Part shown: in pieces, positions 19,787-32,146 of the stretch
Layout: each line of letters opens with the position of its first letter
Numbering within the stretch: the first letter of the stretch is position 1
Source of the DNA: Phoma sp. XZ068
Lineage: Eukaryota > Ascomycota > Dothideomycetes > Pleosporales > Didymellaceae
DNA length: 64,000 nt
Reading direction: 5' to 3'
Assembly (NCBI GenBank): GCA_004835665.1
Contig: RBKR01000013.1
Coordinates: forward strand, 1,116,001 to 1,180,000
Notes under the pieces: model-generated
What the model saw: only the letters and a program-made list of their open reading frames with translations
What the model was told of the DNA's origin: nothing
Databases searched by the model: none
Position numbers and translations under genes: made by a program

Positions 19787-20323
19787 TCATCCCTCCTCAA
19801 CTTCAAACCCAACCCTCACCCACAAACTACACCCCCCACAACCCACAAGCACCTCCTTCTCCCCCCTCGTCTCCGCATCCTCCAAATCATCCTCCAAAAT
19901 CCTAAACCCCTTATCGTCACCACACCGACAGCCCCTCGTCCACTGCACCTCATCAACACCCTCCTGCTCCTCGAAATCACTCAAGTCGAGCAACTCCAGC
20001 CCGAGGATGAAATCCTGACTCAACTGCACACCACCATTACTCGTGTTCTTGACATTGTCAGAGTGCAGGATATGCGGATTCCTTAGGACCCAGTTATCGT
20101 AGTCTGCTCTGCTTTTCGCATCGTCGAGGACGCGGTATGCTTCTTTCACGTCGTCGACGCTGTGGACTCGTTTCGCACCTGCGGCATGTTTGTCTGGGTG
20201 CGCGGCGAGCAGCGCGTTGCGGTATGCTCTTCGCAGATCCTGGCCTTTGGGTCGAGGGGAGGGGGAACCGGGGCTGGGGGAGCCGAGGCCCAGGATGTGG
20301 TAGTAGTTCTTGGTGTATGCCAT
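19787..20323 (-). CDS. DPH4: J-protein Dph4/Jjj3, diphthamide biosynthesis
   Basis: Supports the Dph1-Dph2 radical-SAM step of diphthamide formation on elongation factor 2 as an iron-binding J-protein in the cytosol. Single exon, 178 residues, normal size. The J domain has the HPD motif at residues 42-44 (AAHPDKH) and a small Pro/Ser insertion (GSPSPGSPSPRPKG) between helices I and II. The C-terminal CSL zinc finger is visible as WTRGCRC, then GCGGCSLWVRV, with the paired Cys ligands (CxC and CxxC). The start is the only ATG giving the MAYTKNYYHILG start of the J domain. Confidence 0.92.
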   Translation of the reverse strand: MAYTKNYYHILGLGSPSPGSPSPRPKGQDLRRAYRNALLAAHPDKHAAGAKRVHSVDDVKEAYRVLDDAKSRADYDNWVLRNPHILHSDNVKNTSNGGVQLSQDFILGLELLDLSDFEEQEGVDEVQWTRGCRCGDDKGFRILEDDLEDAETRGEKEVLVGCGGCSLWVRVGFEVEEG

Positions 20324-21212
20324 CGTGGGCTCGGTGTGACTGCTCGCGTGGTATGAGGTTTGAGATGGGCGCGCTGGCCGTTCGTGGCACGTGGACCGAA
20401 TCCGTTCGTCTAAGGCATGGCCGATATACTTTCAACACTCGCAAAGGACTACTCGCCTCTTCGAGAGGTGTATCCAAGCTTTGCGCGGTGCATCGTGGCG
20501 GCGGGGAGCGCAGTGTGGATTCACTCCCAGAAATTTTAGTGGGGCAGACCAAGCCCCACCTGACGTTACAGGGTCTTCGCAAACGCTTGTTAAGTCCACG
20601 CATGTGACAACGTCTGTGGACTGCATCATGGATGAAACGCAGATTCTCGTTCCAAAGCATGCCACGAGGGTAAGCACTTCAAGTTGTACGAACAATCAAG
20701 TCTAGGTATTTGACGAACATGGCAAGACCATTAGGCCTGTGGAGTCGTTACGATTTCTACAGACCCTGAAGATACCATGCTGTGGAAGAATATTGGTTCA
20801 GGGTAAACTTTGTATCCACGTTGCGGAGTGCTAGGGGGTTATATGGGCAAGTCGAAGAACAGGGGAATAGGGGATTGCATTGAGGAACCACGCCAAAACC
20901 TCCACCTCCGCGTGCAGTATTAGTGCCCTCTGTACAAAGGAGACCAAGTATATAAGCTATCGCGCGATTGACGCGACCTTAGTAGACTGCATGCTCGATG
21001 GAAGCTGTGCGGGCGATACAGGAGAGTAAAGGGAAACACATCAGTCATGGGGAATTTGACCATCCGACCCGCTCGCTGTTAAAGCCAATTTTCGAAATCA
21101 CAGAACACATACAACTCCGTAGGACGCTTGCTGCCGTGGCAGCCTCCTTCGTCTATCCGGGAATAGGAGACGGTGACTGGCGATGAACCAGGTCGAGAGA
21201 GGTAGGAACTGC
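20324..21212. other. intergenic region
   Basis: Dph4 promoter and the 3' flank of the 14-3-3 gene. The open frames here are short and lie antisense or across AT-rich sequence. No gene is supported. Confidence 0.5.
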
Positions 21213-22529
21213 TTAGGCGGCAGCGGGAGCGGCGGCTGGTGCCTCCTCGCTCTTCTGCTCGGCGGGTGCGGCGGCCTCGGCATCGGCAGCCTTCTCCTCC
21301 TTGGGGGCGGAGGAGTCGGCAGCCTCGGCCTCGTTGCCATCTGATGATGTCCAGAGGGTGAGGTTGTCACGGAGGAGCTGCATGATGAGGGTGCTGTCGC
21401 GGTAGGACTCCTCAGACAGGGAGTCGAGCTCAGCAATAGCATCGTCAAAAGCCTGCTTGGCAAGGTGGCAAGCACGGTCGGGCGAGTTCAGGATCTCGTA
21501 GTAGAAGACCGAGAAGTTCAGTGCCAGACCCAGACGGATGGGGTGGGTGGGGGTGAGCTCGGTCTGAGCAACGTCGGTGGCCGTCTGTTGCTGTGGTCAG
21601 TTGCCTGATCTGCAGGGCGCAGATGATGATTGCGTCATACCTTGTAGGCCTCGTGTGCGGCAGTCGCAGCGACCTTGCGCTTCTCGCCAGAGGCGAACTC
21701 GGCGAGGTAGCGGTGGTAGTCACCCTTCCTAGGCGGTTGTCAGTGTTGTGAGAGGCTGGTTGGGCCGGTTCGACGCACATCTTGTGGTAGAAAACCTTGG
21801 ACTCGCCAGACTCGGCCTTGGGGATGAGTGACTCGTCGAGGACGTTCAGGACATCCTGGCAGACCTGCTCGAGCTCGGTCTCGATCTGCTGGCGGTAGTC
21901 GCGGATGGTGCCAACGTGCTTCTCAGAGCCCTTGGACTCCTCCTTCTGCTCGATCGAGGAGATGATGCGCCACGAGGCACGTCGTGTGCCGACGACGTTC
22001 TTGTAGGCGACGGACAGGAGGTTGCGCTCGTCAACGGTGAGCTCACCGCCGATCTGCATCGTGTTAGGTCAAGTCAGTCGGCGCTGCAGCGTCGTGGCTG
22101 CCGCGAGTGGCAGCGTGGCACAGCGTGCGGACGGTTGGGCATACCTTGGCGACTTCCTGCGAGACAGTCAGTATGTGAGTTCAGGGGCACGTGTGTGAGC
22201 TGCTGCGGTGACTGACCTTCATGAACGTAACCATCTCTACGAGCAACACTGTTAGCACGCGCGGCCGACACGTTGGACACGCCAGCACTTACCATCGTAG
22301 CGCTCGGCCTGTTCGCAAAGCCTGGCGAGGAAAGTCTTGCTGTTGCGACGTCAATAAGGCGGTCGTGCGGTGGCGGCAGTCGCCATTTCGTACCTCTCGC
22401 GCTGTTGGGCGGGCGTGTTAGCAGCTGTTGACAATCATCGTGGCCCGGGGTTGAGCGCCAGAGGGGCATCCCGCCGGCCAGCAACGGCGGGGAGAGCGCA
22501 GATAAAGCGTCACGTACCTCGTTCGCCAT
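21213..22529 (-). CDS. 14-3-3 protein with an 8-nt microexon
   Basis: Phosphoserine/threonine-binding adaptor controlling signalling, cell cycle and morphogenesis in cytosol and nucleus (yeast Bmh1/2 type). Eight exons on the minus strand: 22518-22529, 22394-22401, 22293-22339, 22217-22236, 22145-22156, 21779-22053, 21641-21728 and 21213-21584, giving 277 residues. The second exon is 8 nt (CGCGAGAG), needed to make the conserved MANERESKTFLARLCEQAER start. The third to fifth add AERYDEMVTFMKEVAK. The signatures RNLLSVAYKNVVG and YKTATDVAQTELTPTHPIRLG-type block are intact. The tail is Ala/Glu-rich as in other fungal 14-3-3 proteins. All junctions have GT-AG and keep phase. Confidence 0.96.
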
Positions 22530-23661
22530 TGTATCGGTTGTGTGGTGTACGGGAGTACGTGTCGAGGGAGACTGGGTTGGGCGGCGATGTGTTTGGAAGG
22601 ATATAAGGCGGTGTGCGGTTGGAGTTCACGGAAGAGTTTGTCGACTTGTTTGGGAAGATGGGAGGAAGCGAGCGGCTGTCTGGACAGGTGAAGACGGCGC
22701 CAAGGAGCGACTGCCCATGGACAGCACCACCCCACTGCGCCTTCTCCAGAGGCCGTTCTGCGCACATGTCCTCGCTGCTTGACCGGCAACGAGGCTGCTG
22801 GCCTCGCAAACGCCTCTGCCCGTCCGTTTGCACTGTTGCTTCTGCTCGCTGTGTCCGCTTGGCAATGAGGGGTTCAGAAAGGCTAGCAGTCGAGCGGTCG
22901 TCGCTCGTTGTCTGTACACAAACAGACGGCTCGCCCCAAACCTAATCATCCATATCATGTGCACACACTCTACAGAAGCCTGCTCCATCAAAACACTGCA
23001 TCGCCTTCATCATCACCGACGCTGGCACTGCCGTTGCGCGCGGTCACAATGCAAATGCGCGGCTGCCAGCGAGTCTGGCTGATGAGCCATGCCACGTTGG
23101 GGGCCAATCAATGCACCTTAGAACAGCCTAGAAACCGGGACCATTCGCGGACATGAAGCCTGAACCACCGCCCATGAGTCGTGTCACTTCAGATGAACGT
23201 TGCATTCACCAAAACCCTCTCCATATGCATTTCTTCGATCACATTGTGGAAGTCGATGCCTGGAGATCTTGAGACACTGCACGAAGCAGGTTATTTGCCA
23301 GCAATTGCATCATAGGAGGGGCACCTCGCCTTCAGCGTCGCAACAAATGCCGTGCCCTCCTGATATCACACCAACGGTAGTTGCTGGTGTACCGACACGT
23401 TGCGCTGTCCCGCCTCTGCCTTTCGTATCGAGCCCGTTGACGGCTCCCCGTCCGCTGCAGCGCGCATCCAGCATGCAGTGCATACCTGGGTACATGAACT
23501 GTGGCTGCGCAGCTGCTGTGGCACGTGAAGCAGGGGTGTGCCAGTGCATTTCCTTGGTCGCCGCTGTCCCTCCGGAAGCAACCCGATCTTCTGAGACAGC
23601 CCTATACATGTCTCCATAAACCGTCCATGCGTCCGTCTCGCGGCTGTTTCGAGCAGTTGCT
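22530..23661. other. intergenic region (14-3-3 promoter)
   Basis: It should hold the 14-3-3 promoter and leader and the 3' flank of the FMP32-like gene. Open frames are antisense or low-complexity. No gene is supported. Confidence 0.5.
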
Positions 23662-24589
23662 TCACATCAGCAAACGCCAGACACCGAGCATGAGCGCTGC
23701 AGTACCCGTGCAAACACCCCTTTGTTCTGATTAGCAATGCCTTGTGAAGTCAGGGTCCAAATCGTGACATACATCAACCACTGCAGTGTGGAGAACTTGA
23801 CTGCTTCGAGCCTCTCTCGTAATTGCGCAGTCTCCTGCTCAATCCTTGTCTCGGTTTCCTTTAACTTGAGCTCCTGCACATTCGCCTCCTCCCTAATGCG
23901 ACCCTTCTCAAGGTTCAGGTCCAACCGCACCGACGCCTGCGTTCGTTGTATTTCGTCTCGCAGCCGTGAGTTCAGCTTAGCTAGCTCGTTTGTCAACCGT
24001 TCGTGAGACGCGCGGGTTAGCGAAGACTCCGTAGAGTCGGCCGTCATGAGTTCGGATCGCAGCTTTGCAAAGTCGACCTTCTGCGTGTAGGTAGCCTTCT
24101 CCTGGTCTTCGCGCAGAACCATCGTTCGTGTGAGGTTCTGTATGCTAGACAAGATTAGCAACGGGCCCCAGAGGTCCTACATCATACAACGCACCTCTCT
24201 TCTATTACATCGCCGAGAACTCTCATCATGCCTTCCGCTTGCTCATCTGTGAACCCCTCCTCCTTCAGACGTTGGACGAACTTGAGTGTATCGAAGTGGT
24301 GGTCCTTGGATTGCGGTGCAGTGGCGCTGAAGTCGCGGCGAAACTGGAGAGCGGAGGCATACCCAGCAGCGAACGATTTAGTCTCCTTCGGTGATCGCAG
24401 AATACGTCGCTGCAACAGTGCTGAGGCAATAGGGCTCGCGGCGCGTCCCTCATAAGTTGCACTGGATCGATGCCGCCTCGCCTCCACTACGCATTGCGGC
24501 GCAGGTCTGAAAGTACTCGTAGCTGCCCATGAGGTTTGCGGCAAAAGGAAACGCGGGATTGCTGTTTTCGACATCGTAGGTGCTGCCAT
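23662..24589 (-). CDS. FMP32: mitochondrial inner-membrane coiled-coil protein (DUF1640, FMP32/MCUR1/CCDC90 family)
   Basis: Exons 24195-24589, 23773-24144 and 23662-23719 on the minus strand give 274 residues. The first about 85 residues are basic and Ser/Ala-rich (many Arg, FSAT near the cleavage region), fitting a mitochondrial presequence. Then come HFDTLKFVQRLKEEGFTDEQAEGMM, a long coiled coil (about 150-245) and a C-terminal membrane helix built from exon 3 (TGTAALMLGVWRLL). This order is that of DUF1640 proteins, linked in animals to the calcium uniporter and in yeast to complex IV assembly and proline handling; the fungal role is uncertain. Intron 1 is 50 bp and intron 2 is 53 bp, both GT-AG. 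Confidence 0.88.
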
Positions 24590-24933
24590 TGTGGTGTTGT
24601 GGTTGTGAATGCAGCTGTCCGCGAGAAAGCGTGGAAAGCCGACCCACGCTAGGGAGCTGCGATGTCATGGCTGTCATGGCCAAATACGGCAAACTATTCC
24701 CGGTATCGGCACGTCTTCATGTAATGAAACTAGAAACAATAAGTTGGCCATGGATGTTGACATTCTTTTCATTATTTCCAGGCGTAAGTACGTAAAAGTA
24801 GTCGCTGTTGGTATCGCGCCAAAAGTTTGGAAACCTCCGAGGGAGCATTACACGAACCACAAATATCCCTTGCCATGCAACCGCTCGAACGCAAGAACAA
24901 AACACTACAGGACATCGCAGGCTATTACACTGC
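24590..24933. other. short intergenic region
   Basis: Promoter of the FMP32-like gene overlapping the 3' flank of the WW-PhoD gene; both lie on the minus strand. Nothing else is seen. Confidence 0.5.
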
Positions 24934-27900
24934 TTACCTGCCGTACTCTAAGCTCGGCACAATGACTGGTCCGTACTTCATTGGCGCGCTGTAGCCACTG
25001 TCATTCTGCACCATAAAGTCCACCGCCAGACTCAATTTCCCGCTTCCATGCCCAGGCACGGCTTGGCCAAATGTGCCGTTGACAATCTCAGGATCGTAAA
25101 TGACGCAAGCGACGTAGTTCCTGCGACCCATGAGGCGCTTGTACTCGCGAGGCTGACCATTAACATCCTGTGTGAAAATCTCCATCATGTCTTCCTTGGT
25201 ATCAGTAGCTTGCTGGTTGCTTCGATGGCCGTTTTGGGGTACATAGAGCGCCCGGTTGTTGTGCAGTAGCCGCAGGACATAGTTGCCGGGTGGGCCGTTG
25301 ACAACTGAGGACGAGATGATTTGGTACATGGTCTTGTGGTCCTGCGGCCTTGCAGGGTCGTGTACAAGTCCGGCACCGCAACAATCGACTGCCCCGGAGA
25401 AGAAAGTCATCCGCAAGGACTTGTTGTGAGCAATGCCTTGCAGCGTCCTGATTAGATATGTGCGTTCAAGGTCCTAACATAATTAGCATAACCCAGGATG
25501 TACGCGATTGAAGCTCTTACCTTCGATTCATGTGTCCACATGTCCCTCAACTCATCAAGCAAATCGATCTCGCCGAAAGGACTCAGCACTCCGCTCATCA
25601 GCCCAGACTTGCCGACAGCCTTCTTGATCGAATTGAAGCCATCACCGACCACGCTCTTTGCACCAACGACACCAGCAACTCCGGCCGTGACTTTTCCAAG
25701 CATGTTGAAAGTGCCAGTAACCGCTTTCTTGCCAGTAGCCATGGAGTGAGCCAGGTGTTCGACCGACTCCAGGCGCGGGTAGACGATGGGCACCGGCACC
25801 ATCCAGATGCAGTGCTGCACGCTCGGTGGCAATGTCGCAACCTTGGGGAAGATACCCTGGTATGTGGGACCAGCCATGACCTGGTGAGGATTACGCTCAG
25901 ACCGACAATCTGGGCCGACAACTGTGACACAAGGGCCAAGGTATTTGATGAAATGCCAGCCAGTGCCTGTGATTGTGAAGAGATCCATGTCATTGCTGAC
26001 ATTGCGAAGAATTTCCAGTGTTGTGTGGTGCTGGAAGAGCAAGTACATCTCGATGCCAAGCCGTCCAATGTTCTTGAACATGTTGGAGAACTGCATGTAC
26101 TCTGGGTACGAACCGAAGCCATCAAAGCTAAGTCTTGTCAATACTGTCAAAGGACATACCCGGTGCAAACTTACATGTCATGATCGTCCAGGGCAAGAAT
26201 GTGGGGAATCTGAGCGAATGCTTCTCGCAGGTTCGGCTGATCGAAGTGGCTGGTGTAGTAGTGGAAGTAGGCGTGGCAGACCTCCTCTTCATGTTTCGCG
26301 GTCCACGGTGCATTCTTGCGTGCTTCCTTGCCGCTTGTTGCTGTCCATTGCTTCAACAACGGAATCTCCTTCCAAAGTCTGTCGGCGTAGATCTGACCAC
26401 CAAGACCCAGTTGCACGTGGAAGCCACCACACTCGGTATTCTTTTGCAGGATATCCTTCCACATGAGCCCTACACCACCAAGCTTGGTCCTGTCGTTGGC
26501 GCTCACGTTCAGCGCAAAATCGTTGCCAGAATGAGCAATGAATCTCCAGCTTGTCTCATGACGGCCAGCGACCAGGAACTCATAACGAGTGCAGCCAAGG
26601 TGCGAGGTGATAGCGTAGGTCCACTTGGCAGCATGCTCTTCCTCCATCCTCAGATCAATATCGTATCGGTAGAATATCCATGTTTGATGAGTGTAAATGG
26701 GGTTCGCCTTCAACTGTCGAGGGTTGGGCGACAAGTCTTGGCTCTGATGAATGTGGATAGTTGGGGGATGAGGAGTGTTTGTAACAAGCAGAATGGAGCC
26801 AAGCCATAGCCCTCGTTCAAGGTCCATGTTGGTGTACCGAAGATAAGGTCCAAAATACACGCCATTCGTAGGTTGCACCTTGTATGTATCCATGCCCGCA
26901 GTGGGTGGTGGTCCTGTGAAACCTGCAGCGGTTGGAGTTGCAAGTGGTGCCATGCCAAAGTCACCAGAGTAGCCAGCAGTTTGAGTCGGAAAGCCAGGCG
27001 ATGCCAGAGGCTGCTTGCCGAAAGACGGGGACGCAAGGGGGTTCACAAAAGTGCCTGTGGGAGATAGTGGCTCGTTCAAATTCAGTGGCGTAGGACCCTT
27101 GGGAAATTCCCACTGTGTTGACTGTGTTGGCAGATGGATGTAGTAGTACTGACCCGAGGAAGAATCCAAGTGTGCAATCCATCCTTCAGGGAGTGGCGGG
27201 GGAGATGCTGGAGGCGCTCCGGGAGCGGGACTTGGCGTATGAGTTGGCTGCGATGTTTGAATTTGGGGCAATGAATGCTGTGATGTAGGCGTTGGGGAGA
27301 CAACATTTGCTGGCTGCGATGGTCCCGCCTGCGGGGGCCGCGGGTCGTTTGCAAATGCAGGATGTCCCTGCATTGGATCACTCAGTGAGACGCCTTGGGG
27401 AGTGGGCTGTGGCTGCTGTCCTTTCTCGTTTGGATACCGTTGCGCCTGTTGAGCGGCGTTTGCTTGTTGAATGCTCGAGTAGGATGGCGGTGGCTCGTCG
27501 TTCACGTTCATGCGACCCATATCTTGCGTCAGAGGATGCTCTGGTCTCATACTGCTGGGAGGTGGTGAAGAAACATTGCCAGCACCGGGCGGTGCTTGTG
27601 GATGAGAACCTTGTGGAGGGGTGCTAGTAGCGCCCGGCTGGGCCTCGCCCATGCCCTGATAGACTTGCGGCTGGCCGTAGGGTGTTTGGCCTGGCTGTTC
27701 TGTTGGTGTCCAAGGCCTCCGTACAGGTTGCTGCTGTTGCTGCTGCTGGCTTGGCATAGGTGATGTGATGACCGGCCGAGGCTGCTGGTTTGCATAGACC
27801 TGGTTTCTCTGCGCAGCTGCCGCATTCTGAGCGCTCTGTGCTTGGAGATTCGTCAAGGTGGATGTTCCCGCTATACCAGCTGCAGCAAATCGTGCTTCAA

Positions 27901-28741
27901 TGCCGCCGCCGGGGGGTGGAATTATGGGAGTCTCAGGCGGCGGAGGCGACCCTCGCTGCGCTTTCACGGTAGATGTGGAGGCAGTGGAGCTGAGGCGGTT
28001 GATGCCCCCTGGGTTTGGAATGGTGAGTGCGGGCGGCACAGCCTGGGAGGAAGAGGCTCCTGCGCCGGTGCTTCCGCTCGGGGCAGGCCAGTACTGCTGG
28101 TGGTATTCGGGGAATGGGTTTGGATCTGTGCTGCCCTTCCTCTGCGGTGCTTTTGCAAACAGACCCTCCTTGTCTGGTGCTTCTGGCCCAGGCGAGTCTG
28201 GCAGCGGTTTCGGCGCTGTGCCTCGTCGCTCTGCCAGCCTCGAGGGCTGGATCGAGCCGTCCTGGTTCCTCCCGCCATAGCCTCCTACACTCGGTCGGTT
28301 GGGATCATTCGCATCGAAGCGGGCGCGCTGTTCTGGCGAGGTGGGAACGGGCGCGTTTGAGCTTCGTCTGCGGCCCTCGGGCTGTGGAGGCGTCGCGTTC
28401 CTTGCTGGTCGCTCTCGCTCTCGCTCTCGCTCACTGAGAGGCGTGTAGCGGCCCTGGCTGAGCGAGGGCGGCCCGTTGTCTACTGGATATGGCAGCGGGG
28501 CGGTGGGCGGAGGGACGGTGGGCGGACTCGAGGGCGGCGCAGGGAACGAGGGCATGGGCGGCGGGCGCGAGAAGGCTGGCGGCTTGCTCGAGTTGCCCGC
28601 CGAGTCGGTTCGTGGCGGCGGGCTTTTCGAGGTGGGCGACTGCTTCTGTATCCTCAGGGGCCCAACTGTGGGCGTAGTTGGGTTTCCCTCGTATCGTAGG
28701 AAGAGCTCCTCCTCCGGCCGGCCTTGCTTACGGCCCTCCAT
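24934..28741 (-). CDS. WW-domain/PhoD-like phosphatase fusion protein
   Basis: Exons 26175-28741, 25521-26127 and 24934-25473 (minus) give about 1237 residues. Residues 1-510 are disordered, Pro/Ser/Gln-rich, with an RERERERE run and a QQQQQQQ tract. One WW domain at about 515-545 (LPEGWIAHLDSSSGQYYYIH...WEFP) keeps both Trp residues. From about 640 the PhoD-like metallophosphatase region contains GPYLRYTNMDLERGLWLGS and LALDDHDIFDGFGSYP, the latter spanning intron 1, and continues with PVIVPSLEY at the end. The substrate is unknown; bacterial PhoD enzymes are secreted phosphodiesterases, whereas this protein has no signal peptide and the WW domain implies binding to a Pro-rich partner. The stop TAA lies within a perfect splice donor (CAG|GTAAGC), so a further exon is possible. 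Confidence 0.88.
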
Positions 28742-30087
28742 GATGGTGGCTCGCGGGCGAGGGTATGCGATGGTCCGCTGCTTCCGTCGCTACTGCCAGT
28801 ACGACCAGGTGTAGTCGCAGATCAGTTGTAATCGAATCTTGGTTCGCGCTGGGACGGGCGCTGCTTAGCTGCCGTCCAAGGTAGGCAAGAGCGTGGTGGG
28901 GTAGTGACAGATGACGTCTGACGCAGGAGAGCACCAGGTACCTTCACATGTGCAGGGCCCTGAGGTTATGTAGGGAGCTGGAAGAACGGCAATACGCCTG
29001 GATTCCTGCTGCCGTCCGACGCGAACTTACGTAGCCCGTCTCCATGACTGCGCTGCAAGATATTGGGCTCCTTTGCTCTCGCGCCTTCTGGCCCTCCCAT
29101 TGGCTGGCTGATCTACACGCGCCCGCCAAGTTGTGACTGGTGGTCTCCAAAGCGGCCGCAGGCGCCTAGAGGCGCATAGCAGTCTGGTTTCAGGCTCGTC
29201 CATCAGGTCCACCGCGAAGGAGACGTTCCGAGTCGATGGCTGCGCGCAGCTATGGGATCCACTTCTGGCCCCTGGACGGCAGACGAACGTCGAAAGAATT
29301 TTGGGGTGGAGAGGGTTCAGTCTCGACAGCACCAATATGCAGAATACATCCTCTTATCTAAACACCACTGAACAAAGGAATCACTGTGTTCAAGAACGCG
29401 CGCATATCCAAAGCTGGTTGCAGCTTCGGCCCAGCACAAACGGCCCGAGACGCGTTCCTTGCATCGGGACGATGCGCGCCCATGGGAATCGCACGAGATC
29501 GTCAAAACAGCTAGCTTTGATAAAGGCCATGCGAAAGGCAAGCTGTGTGGCATGGCCGCCTCGTGCAAGACCCTGGACTACCTCTTACATCGTCAGGGCC
29601 TTGGCAACAGTACCTGCGCGGCATTATTCACCTTCTCCAAAGATACACAAGGCTGAAAACTAAAATATGCCACAAACATGCACACGGCGAAAACGTGGAC
29701 CCATTTGGTCGACAGGGACCGCTTCTTGTCGCCAGAAACGGTAAGTTTGAAGCCACAGGACAGGGCTGACTTCAGCTGTAAGTACGAGCTTAGATTAAAC
29801 CTCAAGTGCCCCTCCTGCCTGTCACTCTGACTGTCAGTTCAAGAGCGTTTGATGTCTAGTTCCGCCTTGTCTTTCTCTTTCCCTTCATCTACATCACTGC
29901 GCGTTTTCCCCCAAATCCAGTTCCATCTCAAGCCACTCTCTTCAGCCACAGTGCCACACAGTGAACTGCCACACGTGTCAGCCTTGCGTTGAGCTGTGAG
30001 TACGCAAACAGTCGCTTCACGTTTAGAAGGAGATATTTGGAGATATCCACTGCCTTCGAGCTTATCGAACAGAGCCCATTACTCGAC
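28742..30087. other. divergent intergenic region
   Basis: Shared 5' region of the WW-PhoD gene (-) and the Pro/Gln-rich unknown (+). A 176-codon open frame at 29133-29663 has no domain and no ATG start and is not called. The last 200 bases are pyrimidine-rich, as in fungal leaders. Confidence 0.5.
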
Positions 30088-31876
30088 ATGCCTCTCATGC
30101 AGCAAGCTCCCCCGGCAGCATCGTTCGATCACAAGCCAGATTGTCCTCCACCATACACGATGGGTCCACAGCAACTACCTACGCCGACTCCACCTCCAAT
30201 GTCAAATGCGTTCGCTCAACCGCCAATACCACAGAATGGCTACCCCCAAGCCCAACCCCAGCAATATATGCAACCACAACCCCAAGTCCCACCGCCGCAA
30301 GAGTATTTGCAACAGCCCAATTCTTACCCACAACAGTCTCCTCCAATACCGCAGCCATATCAAGGGGTACCCAACATGACGTCCCAGCAAATCCAACAAG
30401 TGCAACAAGTCATTCAGAACATGCCGCCAGAGAAGCTCCAAATGATGCAACAACAGCTCCAGCCAACAACTGCACAATCACCGCCCATGAACCAGTTCCA
30501 ATCCCCACCACCATACCAACCCCAAGAGCAGCAACCACAAAGACCAGCCTACACAACAACAGCCCCATCCGGCCTCTTCGGTTCCAAACACTCCTCCAGC
30601 CACAGTGGTCCCCAAGACGCTCAACAGTCAGACAAAGTTAAGCGATTCTTCGGCGACACGCTCTTTGGTCGTGTAGCCCGCAGTTCTGTATCCACAGCGA
30701 CTTCGTTCGCCAAAATGCCGCTCTCCCTGTCTCCCTGGGGCGACAACAATCCCGTCACTCTACCCAACGTGCGCTATCGCGACGCCGTGCTATTCACGAC
30801 GTTCGCCTTCGTCGGCGGGCCCTTGGTCGACAGCGCCGCAGACAGCGTGACCAGCGTGTTTGGCGCTGACAGTTTCGTAGCCGAGATTGTGAACAGCAGC
30901 GCTGGTGCGATTGCCACGAGTACGGTGCTCAAGTACTCCATGTTCCAGATTGTAGAGCAGGCGATTGACAAAGGGCAGTTGGAGCACATGCTGCCCGAGG
31001 AGGAGAAGATGCTGATGACGACTGATGTCAAGAGCTTGCAGGTCGGCGTTAAGCACAAACTTATGGGCGTGGATGCAGATCTGAGGTTTGTAGGGGTGAG
31101 GCCCACGAAGGAGTTTCAGGGTATTGAGAAAGGGTGGTTTTGTCCGTATCTATTTGCTTCGGCGCGAACACCGTCGGTTCCAAGGTCGAACGACTTTGCG
31201 ATTGCGCAGTGCTTTGGCCCGTTCTTGGGAGGTACGTATTGTCACTTCATCTCCATGATTGCCCGTTCTCTATCCACTCAGCTGTTGTCGCCACGGAAGT
31301 GAGATCCCATCTCTCACCACCACTTTTGATCCACATCCTCACAACACCAAACTAACACCCCCAGGCGACTACCTCCTCGCCCACAAACTCCTCTCCGAAA
31401 CAACAAACACCCTCTCCATGTGCGACCCCACCCCCACCACTGACCTAGGCACAAACCGCCTCCTCATCCTCTTCACCGCCATCTCCCCCTACCGCGCAAA
31501 CATGTGGTCCACCTCGCGACGCCCGGGATGCGGCACGCTAGTCTTCCACCTCTTATCCGGGTGTCCTGCGCTCGTCGTGCCCGTAACCTCGCAAGCCCCC
31601 ATCGTAGCGTGGAGTCCGTGGACGCTGTCGCAGATGCGGAATCCGACGAGTGGGTATCAGGCCGAGGTGCAGCACGAGGAGCTTTGCGAGTACCTCGATA
31701 CGATTATTAGTGTGCCGCATTTGAGTCCGGCGGTGAGGGAGAAGTATGAGGGTGTGTTAGCGAGGAGTGTGAGTTTGGTTGTTAATGGGGCGTTGGCGAC
31801 GGAGAAGTGTGGGAATGCGGCGGGTATTGGGAAGGTTGATCCTGAGCGGGCGGGTATCGTTATGTTCAGGTACTGA
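30088..31876 (+). CDS. conserved protein of unknown function with Pro/Gln-rich N-terminus
   Basis: Exons 30088-31231 and 31365-31876 give 551 residues; the 133-bp intron joins GPFLGG to DYLLAHKLL in phase. Residues 1-185 are disordered, rich in Pro, Gln and Met (QQIQQVQQVIQNMPPEK). From about 190 to the end the protein is well ordered: SDKVKRFFGDTLFGRVARSS, RYRDAVLFTTFAFVGGPLVD, EKGWFCPYLF, RANMWSTSRRPGCGTLVFHL. The hydrophobic stretches are too short or polar to be confident membrane helices. I cannot name the family. The ATG at 30088 is the first in a frame that is open further upstream without ATG, so an upstream exon is possible. Confidence 0.75.
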
Positions 31877-32146
31877 GGTGGGTAATGGGATGGGAAGGAG
31901 TGTGGTGGAAGAAGAAGATCCGTGGCAATTGTGTTTTGTGCATTGAAGTGACAGCACTTGAGCGCTAGAAGCATATGTCTCGATGACGAAGGAGGTGGAA
32001 ACCATAAGTAGATGTATTAGAAAAGACACACGCTTTGAAATCTATAGAATCCTCAAACAAACGAATACTTTTCCTCCGTACAGCAATGCACTCAAAGCTG
32101 CACTCCGTCCTCTGTACAATGACGCTAATCAAGTATGTACAAATAT

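Noticed and set aside
29133..29663. 176-codon plus-strand open frame in the divergent promoter region
   Set aside because: No ATG start, no domain and mixed composition.
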